Shown here: positions 21,961-32,725 of the stretch, one piece after another
How the letters are laid out: every line of letters starts with the position of its first letter
Position numbering within the stretch: position 1 is the first letter of the stretch
Notes under the pieces: generated by a model
The model's input: the letters and a program-made list of their open reading frames with translations, nothing else
Told to the model about the DNA's origin: nothing
Databases searched by the model: none
Position numbers and translations under genes: made by a program
NCBI GenBank assembly: GCA_021018995.1
Contig: CM037590.1
Location: 105,153,097 to 105,217,096 of the forward strand
Length of the DNA: 64,000 nucleotides
Reading direction: 5' to 3'
Source: Chloranthus sessilifolius
Taxonomy: Eukaryota; Streptophyta; Magnoliopsida; Chloranthales; Chloranthaceae

Positions 21961-24504
21961 TATTAAGACCTGAGAAGTACCACTTTTCACCCCTTAACTT
22001 AGCCTTTGATTAGACCCTTAGCCATCTAATAAATACTTGTTAAGTGTTTTCTATAGGTAATAAACAGCAGGGCAATAAGGCCATGAATCCTGCTAAGGAG
22101 CCTGTTTTGGCACCAGAAGTCCCTCAGAAGAATGAACCATGAATCCAGACCATAGAAGAGCCTTGCGCAGCTGACAAAGCTCCAGAGGATTCAGAACAAT
22201 ACACTTCGCGCAGTCCTCGCGAAGTCCCAAGACTTCACAAACAAGTTCTCGCGCAGTAGAGTGACAGAAGAGCTTCAGAAGCCTTGAGTCACGTAGCTCT
22301 CGCCCAGTTTAGAAGTTAAAGGTCGCACAGCTCCCGCATAGTTCAAGAAGACCCCTCTCACCCTCGTGAGGTTCGCTCAGAACAGCTGAGGAGAGAGAGC
22401 TTCAGAATCTTGCGTCGCGCAGTAGCCGCGGGATGCAAATATCAAGAGAACCTGTCGCGTAGTTCAGAAAAGCCTCAACACCTCGCGAGGATCCTCGTGA
22501 AGATCCATTAAGAAGTGAACTTCTCGCACAGTTCTCGCGCTGTTCAGAAAGAAAGCAGTCTCGCAAAAGCCAGAATTAGCCTCGCGAAGTGAAGTGGAAA
22601 GCTCGCGCAGTTCTTGCGCTATTCACAATTATCAATCCAACTGCACGAAGCCCAACCCAGTGAGAGCTTAACTGTCTACCTCGCGACTGCTCAAAGCATC
22701 AAGAAGCTACAACCACACGACATCTGAAGCTTTAATGTTAAACTCAACCACGCGAAGACTAGAGCTACCACGCGACAAGTCTGGGAATTGACTGCAACCT
22801 GGCGAAGCTCTGAACTCCAACTTCCATCATTCTATAGAGGACTTTCTGGGGATTTTCAAAGATTAGGGCACACACTCCCATGCTCAAATCTCTATGCACG
22901 CGCCTTGAGGCATCCAAGGATCATTATTTGGCCATGTGGCATCATTAAAATTAGGGTTTCCTAACCCTAATGCGCCGCCACACCACTGCTATATAAACCT
23001 AAGCCTGGTTTAGGTTCAGAGAAGGAGGAGGAAAGAAAAAGAAAGGAGACTTTGAGTTAGAATTTAGAAGAGGAACTTCTATCTCAGATTTTGTAATTTT
23101 CTTTTCCGTTCTTGTTCTTCCTGTAACTGTAAGTAGTTTTCTTTTTCTTCTTTTCCTTCTCTCCATGGCTCAGCACTTGCTGGCCATGCCTTTGTATGTC
23201 TATTGAGGTTAGATTAATGGAGTTTTTGTAATAGGATTTGTACTCTTATGGGATTTGTGTATTTGTGAGCTGTTCTGTGCAAGGCTGCTGCCTTGTGATC
23301 CGCCATTGCTTTGGCTGTGTTTCAAAACAATGGAGGATTGATTCTAAGGATCCACTCAGATCCAAGTGACCTATGTGTCTGGCCTATCACGGTCCTATAC
23401 AGCCTTAGCCCCACCACAGGACCCACTAGATCTGAAATTCTCATGGGAGCTTGAGCTGGTAACCTTGTGACCATGGTGGTAGCAGCAATTAACTTGTTTT
23501 ATCGTGGGCTCCGTGAGGAGGATAGCCTCTGGGATAGTCTGTGACCATTTAAGTGGACAGGCTATAGCCTTAGGGTGAATCCAATCCGCTGATCCAAGAT
23601 GGATCCTTCTTCCCCGAGCCTGAGCTGTTAAGCCTGGTAGGAGATTGTGCAGAGGCAGACTCCCCATATATTTGTATAGACCCGCCATCAGATGTTAGAT
23701 CTGATCTGGTTATGGAGATTGTAGGCTTGTGACTGGACCCTTGCAGCCCCACTCAAGCAATGGATAGCTAGATCTAAGGTGGTACTCAATCTCTTGCTAG
23801 TTCTATGTGTCTGGGCTATCATGGTCCTATACAGCCTTAGCCCCACACATAGGGCTTTAGAGGTTGAGGTTCCCTATGGATTCCCTGAGCTTGTAGCCTA
23901 GATGAAGTAGTGCCTAGAATGGTTAATTTGTTTTGACCCATCTCTAGACTGTGGTTCCCCTATGGGATAGTCTGTGACCATTAAGTGGACAGGTTATAAC
24001 CGTAAGGGATTGGATCATGGCACAGGGATGAGTTGAATTCTTCCTCCTCTTTGGTGATAATGTAGCCATTGGATAGGATTTCCATAACATCAGATCTGAA
24101 TCTGAGTTACAAAACTCCTCTGATCTAGACTCAATAACCTACTTCTCACCCTTTTATATTTATTCTCCACAATCCATCCATTTTCTCAACCCTTTCTGTA
24201 GTTAACTCATTAGGCCATCTTAGAATACTTAGAATAAGTGACCTTAAACTCCTCTCCTTTTAGGACTGCCAGATCTGTAGTCAGATCTGGAGGGACTACT
24301 AGAGATGGCTCCTTTGGAGCTGTAGATCACCTTTCCCTGTGGGACAAACTCTTACTTATCAAAACTTGCTATAAATGGACCCTGTATCTTGCAGGTCTAG
24401 GATTTCTCAGTTGTGCTGATTCCATCCCCTGTTTTACTCTTTCTTTGATTTTAAATTGTTTTTACCACCAACAAATAAAACAAGCACACTGAGATGTCAC
24501 AACA
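21961..24504 (+). repeat. 5' LTR of element B
   Basis: The 2,544 bp LTR begins TATTAAG (the related C LTR begins TGTTAAG) and ends CACAACA. The first ~70 bases resemble the start of the C LTR. A TATA box TATATAAA lies at 22990-22997, and the R/U5 region contains repeats of GTCTGTGACCATTAAGTGGA typical of the A and C LTRs. Minus-strand frames at 23395-23752 are incidental. Confidence 0.88.
22168..22800 (+). promoter_or_regulatory. CGCGCAG/CGCGAAG motif array in B LTR
   Basis: More than 20 copies of TCGCGCAG, CTCGCGAAG and one-base variants (TCGCACAG, TCGCGTAG, CACGCGA) fill about 630 bases ending ~190 bases before the TATA box. The surrounding element is CpG-poor by comparison. The same motif precedes the B accessory ORF at 26820-27005. 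Confidence 0.65.
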
Positions 24505-24510
24505 AGTTTT

Positions 24511-24527
24511 TGGCGTCGTTGCCGGGG
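24511..24527 (+). other. primer binding site of B (tRNA-Asp)
   Basis: TGGCGTCGTTGCCGGGG differs by one C-to-T change from the sequence complementary to the 3' end of plant tRNA-Asp(GTC). Six bases AGTTTT separate it from the LTR, as in A. The stretch to 24859 is untranslated leader. Confidence 0.85.
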
Positions 24528-24859
24528 AAAGATGATCTATTAGTAGACCCTTAGTTTTTATATTTTTAATATTCTTTGTAAATGTGAATAATTGATACTG
24601 CTAATATAATTTTGAATCTTTCTTGCAGATCTAGACAACAGCAGAGAAGGACATTGGACTGTATTTGGAGATTAGCTATCTCTGTTTGCAATTCTCTAAC
24701 CTTTAACACTCAGTCTAGCTTCTTTGAAAATTACATAGCAGTTGTTTAATATAGTTGTAAATGTATGTCTTCTTAAATTAGCTGTAAATTTGTTAAAAAA
24801 TTCTTTGAATCAAGTGCAATGTGCATGCAAGGAGTTGTCCCTGCTAGTGGTGTGTTTGC

Positions 24860-26404
24860 ATGCTAGGTAGGAGATCTCTTAGTCCTACTTTAGAGCCATT
24901 CAACCCTGAGCTAGAAAGGGGTAGAAGACTGGGAAGGAACAGGCACACCACAGTAGAGCCCCCAACTGAATCTGAGACAGTATTCATGGGTGAAGAACAA
25001 CCCAAAACTCTCAAGGAGTTGAATGCTCCGGATGACTATAACTCTCCATTCAGCATTCAATTCCCTGATGTTCAAGGGAATTATGAGATTAAAACTTCAA
25101 TCATCAAGATGCTGCCCTCTTTCCATGGGCTCAGCAAGGAGGACCCTTATAAGCATATTGACCAATTTTTAGCCTTGTGCACCACTTTCAATATCGCTGG
25201 TTTGGGACCTGAGGCTACTAGGCTCAGGCTCTTTCCCTTCTCTCTGAAGGATAGGGCTAGTACCTGGTTGTGGCTACTCTTCCCAACAATGGCATCACTA
25301 CATGGAAAGACCTGCAGACCAAGTTCCTGACAAAGTTCTTCCCTGAGACCAAAACTAGCCAGTTGAGGAAGGAGATTCTTGCTTTTGCCCAATCCCCAAC
25401 TGAGGACTTTAATCAAGCCTGGGATAGGTTTAAGGAAATGCTCAAACAATGCCCCCACCACAAGATCCCTGACTGGCAGCTTGTACAAAGCTTCTACAAT
25501 GGGATTGATGAGAAAAATAGAGATATGGTTGATGCCTCTTGTGGTGGAACCTACATGCACAAGACTACTGATGAGGCATGGGAATTGTTTGAGGTAATTA
25601 GTGAAAATGCTTTTCAAAAACCATCCCTGGCAAGAACCAGTCAGGAGTCTGAGTCAAAAGTGGGGCCTGCTGCTTTGTCAAGAGGAAAAGTTTATGAGGT
25701 GTCTTAGAATAATGACCTGTAGCTGCAGATGGCTAACCTCTTAGGGAAGTTTGAAAAATTACTGACTGTGATGCAACCCAGAAGGGCTGCTCAAGTGGTG
25801 GAGGCATGTCTGATATGCCAGTCCCCACAGCACACAGTAGAGGAATGTCCATTTGCAGGGAAATATCCTGAATTAGTTTTGGAACATGCTGCTGCTGTGC
25901 AATCTTATGGCCAGCAACAATCTGGTGGCTACAATAGACAACCATATGGATACCAGCATCAAAATGCTAGTTACTAATGGAGAGACCACCCAAATCTGAG
26001 GTGGAGGCAAGACAACTATATGCTGCCCCAACAGATGTTGGCCTTACCTCAAAGGCCACAGCAGTAATTCAATCAAGGATATGCCCCTAGGTCCAAATTC
26101 CAGCACCTGCAGCAGCCCCATCAGCAACAAAATTAGTTGATCTTACCCCAACCTCAGCCAAGAAATACTTCTTTCGAGGACCAGGTCTTGACCTCACTCC
26201 AAAACCTGGGGTCCTTGGCTCAGACTGTGAATTCTCATGATCAGAGCATAAAGAAGTTGGAAGAGCAGCTAGGCCAACTATCGAATGCCTTAGCTAAAAG
26301 AGAAGAGCGGAGGTTACCCAGCCAGCCAGTGGTAATCCCAAGGGCCAATTTTTGATTGGTGAAGGATCCTCAAACCCTGAGGGGCAGGGGGATCTTTCAT
26401 TAAA
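24860..26404 (+). pseudogene. gag of element B, broken
   Basis: The frame opens MLGRRSLSPTLEP, carries EGNYEIK-like and LPSFHGLSKEDPYKHIDQFL blocks of Athila-type gag, then CLICQSPQHTVEECP (zinc knuckle) near 25807 and a C-terminal QSIKKLEEQLGQLSNALAKREER coiled-coil block. A frameshift occurs near 25270 and another near 26330; in-frame TAG/TAA codons lie near 25705, 25975 and 26065. The last codons read GQGDLSLN, after which the sequence jumps to post-pol material. Gag builds the particle; with no pol, mobility would have required proteins from another element. Confidence 0.82.
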
Positions 26405-26819
26405 TTGATTCACAAATCTGTGCATGGTGTATGTTATGTATTTTAGTATGGTTTGTTCTTTTTACTATTTTTAAGAATTTTTAGTGATCTTGTCGGAGTT
26501 TGAATGTATATGACCTGAACAGTTCGTCTGCCTGCTTTGCTTCTGGTCCCCTTTGAATTGATGCTTATGAAAGAATGAATGATGATTAGATTGTGTGATA
26601 ATGAGAATGTTTTGGATATGAGGTTTTGATTAAATGCTTTTTGAGCAATTGCATGATTAATTGTTGGGAAAGCATGGAGAATCCTGTTGTGAATGAATAA
26701 GGGTGTCCTTGGACGAAAGCATGTGAGAGAATCCACCCACAAAGTAAAGGTTAAAGGCTGACATGTGGGTGTGTGCATTTTTAACTCTGTTTAAGCCGTC
26801 GTGTGGTTCTGAAGATGTG
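26405..26819 (+). other. pol-deletion junction and spacer of B
   Basis: Sequence after the gag end (TGTATGTTATGTATTTTAGT) resembles the segment following integrase in A near 50880-50960. No protease, RT, RNase H or integrase motif is present. The spacer has no supported gene. Confidence 0.7.
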
Positions 26820-27005
26820 GCTTGGCTCCCTCTCGCGCAGATCATAAGGAACTGCTATGCTCTCGTGCGGTTCAAACGCTGTTGTGTGAATTCCTCGCGC
26901 AGTTTGGATGAACATCCAACCTCGCGACCCACTCACTTATATTCAGTGAGCAAAGCATTTCAAAGTGCGCCAAACCTCGCGATTTATATAATCCAACCCC
27001 GCGTT
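26820..27005 (+). promoter_or_regulatory. CGCG motif array and TATA upstream of the B accessory gene
   Basis: TCGCGCAG, TCGTGCGG, CTCGCGCAG, CTCGCGACC, CTCGCGATT and CCGCGTTG are clustered here, the same motif as in the B LTR. A TATA-like TTTATATAAT lies at 26983-26992, followed by a C/T-rich leader with GAAACCCTAGC. This looks like an autonomous promoter for the ORF at 27284. Confidence 0.55.
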
Positions 27006-27283
27006 GCTTTCCTTTTATGTTTTCTCTTTCTTCTCCAGCCAGCGAAACCCTAGCTCTGACTCCCATTAATCTCTCTCCTCCAGTATCTAGTTTACAATCC
27101 ATCATTCACCTTCTCATTCTGGGGATTTGTTCCTAAAGCCTCTTCCACTAGTTGCCCCCTGCTAAGAGCTCTCACGATCTTTTATGCATCAGATTGAACA
27201 GAACCCTAACTTTTAGGGTAAGCCTCAGCTCTCAACTTTTACTTTTCATTTTTCCAACTACACACTCTCAGCGGAGAAGTTCC

Positions 27284-28633
27284 ATGGCCCCTAAGAGCGC
27301 ACCTGTGAAAAGAGCAAGGGATAAGGCTCCCATTGAGCCCACTCCCAAGAAAGCCAAGCCCTCTGAGGCGCCACAAAAAGGGAAGGAAGCGATTCAGGAT
27401 GTGGCTGCGCTAACACCTGACTACTCTACACCCTCTGAGCTCCTGACTCCCATTCCCTTAGAGCCTGAAGCCATTTTTGACCTCTCTTTCTTTGAAACGG
27501 AGCCTCTGTCAGCCCCTGCCATTGAGTTTTTCCGTAAAGCTGGTTTGACCCTACTGCTGCAAGCTACCCCTGCACTAGCCTACCCTAGACTAGTACAACT
27601 CTTTTACCAGCACATTAGGGCTAGACCAGACCATCGTGGACAGCCAGGCCTCCTAGTGTTAGTTGAAAATTTTGAAATGTTACTCAACCCTGAGTTGATT
27701 GTTGAAGTAATGGGTATCCTTGCTGTCTTTAACCCCAACTGCGGATATGGCCCCCCTCTGTACGCCCCTATTGATACCATTGCCCAAGCCCTTACCAGAG
27801 GGTTGAAGGCCACAGGGGATTCCATCAGGAGAAGAGATCTGGACCCCAAACTCCTGTTCATTGATCAAGTTCTCCGAAAGAACATCTATTGTGCCGGCCA
27901 TCAGCAGGAGAGGAGGACCCCAATTGCTGATGCTCTCTATTCCTTCTCTCAGGGTCACGGATTTTATGCTGCCGGATTGATGTTTGAGGCCATGAGGGAT
28001 ATTATGGTAAAGATAGGGCACAAAAAGAAGCTCCACACTCTCCCCTATGCAAAGCTCATCACCAAATTACTCTTGAGGGGAGGGTACAAGATACCAGTGG
28101 GGCAGTTAACTGTTGACCTCCCCCCTACCACTTTCTCAAAGCGACAATGGGGGATCAGTTGGAGTCTGATGGATCCCAGCAAGAAGAAGAAAGCTCGATC
28201 GCTTCGAGAAAGGAGAGGGCTCTTGCGAAGACCACAGGTGGCTAAAGCTCCTGCTCCCAAGAAGGGGGTGCAAGCTCTGGTCACTTCTGCTTCTGCAGCA
28301 TTACCTCCATCCACCACACCTACCCCTCCATCCGTTTCTTTGCCTCTTCCATCTCTCCCTTTCCCTCTTTTATCTGCCTTTTCCATACCCGCTCCAGAAT
28401 TCCCTGTGACTCGTTCCTGGGAGGAAAGTGTTGACCCCCATGACATTCCCCTACCTTCTCCCACATTGCCTCAGTACACACCCCCAATTCCCTCACCATC
28501 TAAACTAAACCCTGACAGCCCTCCCTTAATAACCTATCTTAAAAAGAAAACCTCTCACACAACCCCTGCCATATCTTTACCTACCCCAACCACCCTTATC
28601 ATTCCCAACTACATCTCCACTCACAGATCTTGA
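27284..28633 (+). CDS. B accessory ORF, first part: putative plant transposon protein domain
   Basis: I choose ATG 27284 (CCATGGCC context), 132 bases inside the open frame, because the upstream part has leader character. The 449-residue product starts MAPKSAPVKRARDK and PTPKKAKPS, a likely nuclear localisation signal. Residues about 80-300 resemble the putative plant transposon protein domain found after pol in Athila elements, e.g. RNIYCAGHQQERRTPIADALY-type sequence and MFEAMRDIMVKIGHKKK. Residues after 310 are lysine-rich then Pro/Ser/Thr-rich. There is no signal peptide or membrane segment, so an envelope role is not supported. The frame stops at 28631 and continues in another frame downstream. 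Confidence 0.7.
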   Translation: MAPKSAPVKRARDKAPIEPTPKKAKPSEAPQKGKEAIQDVAALTPDYSTPSELLTPIPLEPEAIFDLSFFETEPLSAPAIEFFRKAGLTLLLQATPALAYPRLVQLFYQHIRARPDHRGQPGLLVLVENFEMLLNPELIVEVMGILAVFNPNCGYGPPLYAPIDTIAQALTRGLKATGDSIRRRDLDPKLLFIDQVLRKNIYCAGHQQERRTPIADALYSFSQGHGFYAAGLMFEAMRDIMVKIGHKKKLHTLPYAKLITKLLLRGGYKIPVGQLTVDLPPTTFSKRQWGISWSLMDPSKKKKARSLRERRGLLRRPQVAKAPAPKKGVQALVTSASAALPPSTTPTPPSVSLPLPSLPFPLLSAFSIPAPEFPVTRSWEESVDPHDIPLPSPTLPQYTPPIPSPSKLNPDSPPLITYLKKKTSHTTPAISLPTPTTLIIPNYISTHRS

Positions 28634-28670
28634 CTTTAACCTCGCCACTACTTTAGGCTATCAAGCCTTC

Positions 28671-30841
28671 ATGACTACCTTGCTTGACATCCTGCCAACA
28701 CATGATATCCCTCTCCCAGATTCCCCACTTTCTTCCCCACCTCACTCACCAGACCCTCCATCTCCTCCTACAACATTCCACCATGCCCCTACTTCCCCTT
28801 TCCAACCTGTTGCCTCTTCTTCTCACACTCCACCCCAACCAAACTCAGACACACTTACCCATATCCTTTCCCTCATACATGACATTCAGACCCAACTATC
28901 CAACACAACACATACCCAAGACAAATGCAGACTGACATCACCAACATCCAATCCACCCTTCAAACATTGACAAAACCACCCACCTCTACACAACCACCTT
29001 CTACCCCTCAAATCCAGTCCCCTTCCACTTCTGCCTCCATAGTCCAACCATACTTTCCCCCCATTGACTTAACTCCAACCCTCCCCTTTCAAGACACCAT
29101 ACCCCACCATTCCTTCCCCACTCTACCTATCCTTCCCCCACTCATATTACCTCCACCCTAATTTACCCACACCTCCACCCAAACAGACCCCATTCCTTCC
29201 CATCCACCTTTCCCATTAACACCCCCATTTTCACCCCACCATTACCTTTCCGAGCCTTCACCATTTCATTTTTCCCTTAACTAGAACCACCAACCTTCAG
29301 TGATCCCCCTTCATTTACATACCCACCCATGTCTTCCATCCCCCCTCTTATCCTACCCCCTCCTCATTCCACTAACCACTCCACACAAACTGACACAGAA
29401 CCTTCTCCCCCCTCCCTCATCTAGACTTCACCACTGCAGCCCCCACTTTACCCCCACAGGACCAATCCCCTTCTACTTCTTCCACTCCCTTTCTCCCTAT
29501 TTTACCAAGGCATTCCTACTACACCCCTCCTTACTTCACCCTCCTCTATGCCATGCGGGAAAATTCCTACATCAAGAGGGATGTTCTCAGAGGCATGGCC
29601 CAACTTCGACAAGCCATTGAGTACTCCTTGCTGCAGAAAATGAGTGACTTGAAGCTTGCTCACAGAGAGTAGTTGCGAGATATTTCCAAGGGATGGGAGA
29701 GTATTTTGGAGACCCTTAATGCGGCAAAGGCTGCTGCGACTTATTACAAACTGAATGCGGAAATGGAGAAGGGCAATGCCCAGCTAGAACAGAAGAGAGC
29801 CCGGATGTTTGAAAAGAAACTGCACAATGCCGAGGAGATCCACAGGCTCACTAAGGGGCTTTCTGATGCCAAACTCCTTTATGCTGAAAAGCAGATAGAA
29901 ATTTTGTAAAAAAGGGTTGCATCGCTGTCAGGCCAACCAATTGAGGTCACCCCTCTGGCTATAGCACCCCCCGAGGCCCCACCTTCCACACCCCTCGGAC
30001 CATCATCTTTCATTCCCCCTGCTCCTCCATCTACATCCCCTGTTCCTACCCCTCCTACACAAGTACCTCCACCTTCAGTGCCTCCCCCTGCTAAATCTCC
30101 TGCACCTAAGAGAAAAAGGGCTGCTCCCAAGAAACCTTCTCCCACCAAAAGAGCCACAGCTGCCCAAAAAGGTAAGAAGCCTACACCTCCATCCCCACCA
30201 CCAAAGGCCACCAGAGCTTCTACTCAAGATGACCCCCATGGTCGGTTGCTTTCCAAAGATGAACGCAGACAGGCTGCTGCAGCCCTTGGATTGGATCCCA
30301 CTGCTCTTTTCCCCTCTGACTCTGATTTTGACTCTGCACTGCCTGTGGATCCAAGTGCTCCAAGTGCTCCCCTTCTTCTGCCCCTGCTGAGTACACTTAT
30401 CCTCAGCGACAGAAAGTTACTACCAAGAGGACTACTCGCCCAGCTTCCTCTCTAAAAATTGGAAAAGAACAATCTACCCAGTCTGAGGAGGCACCACCAC
30501 TGACCCAGAAAGATAAAGGCAAGCTCCCAGTTGTCCCTCCTGAGCCAGTAAAGGCAAAAGCTCCTCTTATTTCCCCCCCGACTCAGCAAGGGCAAGCCTC
30601 AAAAGGGACGAGTTCAAAAGGGAAGAGCCCCAAAGGAAAGAGTCCCATCAAATCCCCTGAGCCAACCACAGACAAATCTTCCGCGATCCCTGCTGAACCA
30701 AAGCCCAAAAAAATGAGGGTCAGGGCACCAACCAGGCCCAAAACTGACGCCCAAAGAAAGGAAGAGCACGAACGAAAGAAAAAAGAGGAAGAGGCTCTCC
30801 TTCAAGCGCATGCCAAGAGGATGGGTTGGGACCAATTTTGA
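28671..30841 (+). pseudogene. B accessory ORF, C-terminal part: coiled coil and lysine-rich tail
   Basis: Frame-shifted relative to the upstream ORF. 28671-29560 is Pro/Ser/Thr-rich with several stops. About 29560-29909 encodes a charged coiled coil (MEKGNAQLEQKRARMFEKKL). 30078-30230 encodes PAPKRKRAAPKKPSPTKRAT, a histone-H1-like basic stretch, followed by an acidic SDSDFDSA and a last lysine-rich part ending near 30841. Probably one protein with the upstream ORF in intact relatives. The composition suggests nucleic acid binding. Confidence 0.55.
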
Positions 30842-31070
30842 TTCAGACTCTGATTAGCTTGTACTTAGGATTTTTGCTGTTTATGCATTTTCTTGTTCAC
30901 CTTTTGTCTTTCCTTTTGTACATTTCCCTCTTATAATAGATATTCTTCTTTTGTCATTCCTAATTTTTCGTTGTCTATTGTCTGCTTTGTTCCCTGTTAT
31001 GACCTTTTCTTATGTCCTTCATAAATCTGTTGCACACGCCCCTTTGAACTAGTGAGGACACTGCTCCTCC

Positions 31071-31090
31071 TAGGTTTGGGGGTGTGGCAG
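31071..31090 (+). other. internal polypurine-tract-like site of B
   Basis: TAGGTTTGGGGGTGTGGCAG follows a TGAGGACACTG block also present in C before 1091. It is the same as the terminal tract of A and C (AGGTTTGGGGGTG plus TG). Confidence 0.55.
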
Positions 31091-32720
31091 GCAGATCCTG
31101 CCAATTGAATAGTTAACCTAAGTGCAGCAGAATCTTGTGAGTAATATGGAAATGGAACCATGTTCACTAGAGAATCATGAAAAATAATGAAATTTAAAAT
31201 TGTTTCCAGACTTTAGGCATTATAAGCTTGTAATATTTCACATTTCCATGATGAGATCACCAAGGAAACTTACTTGTATCAGCACTTAGTGAATCACTAG
31301 AGAGAGAAAAAGGTAAGGACATACTTAAGAATTCAAAGGAAGACCATAACCAGTGAGGTTTGGGGCCTATACAAAATTTTTTCCTTGAGGAGTGACTAAG
31401 GCAATTTCTTTTAGCTCTAAGGACTGGCTGAGTCACTATGCTCACTAGAAGTTGGGCAACTCCAAGTTGAAACAGCTGACAACACTCATGAGACTTAGGA
31501 AAGGATCAAGGCCTTCTTTTGGACAGTTTGAGCCTAAATAGACCGACCATAAGCAACTGCCCTTGCCCATACCCCCTTTGAACATTAAATCCTAAATTTC
31601 TTCAAAAATGCACCTGAGCACTTGTACCTGAACCTATGTTTCTGATTTAACCTTACCCTCACTTTGAGAATTCAGAAGGTAAAGGAGAAAGAGTTGAAGA
31701 TGGACTAGCCATGGTCAACATTAGGTGAATAAAGAAGAAGTACCTCAAATTCTGACAGTATGGTAACTGAGAAAATGGTGGCATTTCAGAAAAGCAAAAA
31801 CAAAATAAAAAGAAGAAAAATGCATAAAAAAGAAACAAAAAAAAATAATAATGAAGAGGAGTAAGAGAGGAGTCAAGAGGGAACTTTCATTGGAAAAATC
31901 GAAATCAAGAAGAGAAACTGATCACGTCAAATCTGAAAACCTCAAAGAGGATGAAAGGAACTGAATTAAAGAAGGTGAAGTCATGAATCACCTCCATCAC
32001 CTACTGATTTCTCAATTTTCAACCTTCCATTCTTTCAACCCCACTTCATAAGCCACATTACAACCCAATTAAAAGCTCTTGTGATCTAAAGTTGAGTGAG
32101 TTGTCATGTGAAGATTAAGAGTTATCCAATCTATGGTGAGGATCTGTCAATGATGTCAGAACTTCAGAGCTATGCCTATGCTCATGCCTACAGACCCATT
32201 TGGGGGATGTAACTGCTCTTGACCTTGAGAGAAAATGAAACCCTCAACAGTTTTTCTTTATGAGAGTATGCCCTGGAGAGTTTTGGTCTGATCTTGAATG
32301 CATTAGGTGTGACCTATAACCTAAATTTTGATCCAGTGATGAGCTCAGTGTTGACACTCCTGTGTAGTGTCTTTGGTGTAAACTGATTGGAAATGCTGTG
32401 CTTTCATGAGAAGCTTACACTGTTTAAATGTTTGTGCAACCAATGTGTTTAGATTTCTTATTTTTCTACTAATGCAAAGGTGAACTAACTCTGTTCCTTG
32501 ACTGCTCATCTGATAAATTGCACTTTTGTTAACTGCTTCAATGAGAAGTTTGTGGGTGTCTTCACTGAAAACCCTCAGGAGACTTCACTCCTCCACTAGA
32601 GATCACCTAGGGGTTTTAAAAGGCTTGGTACATATGCTAAATGTATCCGTGCTCCCTACGAAAGTGGCATTTAAATTCTATAGTTGATTTAGTGTAGCTT
32701 TGCTAAGGGACTAGCAAAGA
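31091..32720 (+). other. conserved 3' noncoding region of B, truncated at its end
   Basis: The order of conserved blocks matches A and C. The last block, 32543-32720, contains GTTTGTGGGT, CTCAGGAGACTTCACTCCTC and CACCTAGGGG and ends GGACTAGCAAAGA. The polypurine tract and LTR that follow in A and C are missing. Confidence 0.65.
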
Positions 32721-32725
32721 ACGCC

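Larger units (their letters stand above)
21961..32720 (+). mobile_element. non-autonomous Athila-type element B: gag and accessory ORF, no pol, no 3' LTR
   Basis: The left end is a full LTR followed by a tRNA-Asp PBS. Gag leads directly into sequence that, in A, lies after integrase; protease, RT, RNase H and integrase are all missing. An accessory gene, internal polypurine-like tract and conserved 3' noncoding region follow. The right end stops at CTAGCAAAGA, just where A and C continue with the polypurine tract and 3' LTR. Despite this, ACGCC flanks both ends (21956-21960 and 32721-32725). Confidence 0.85.
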
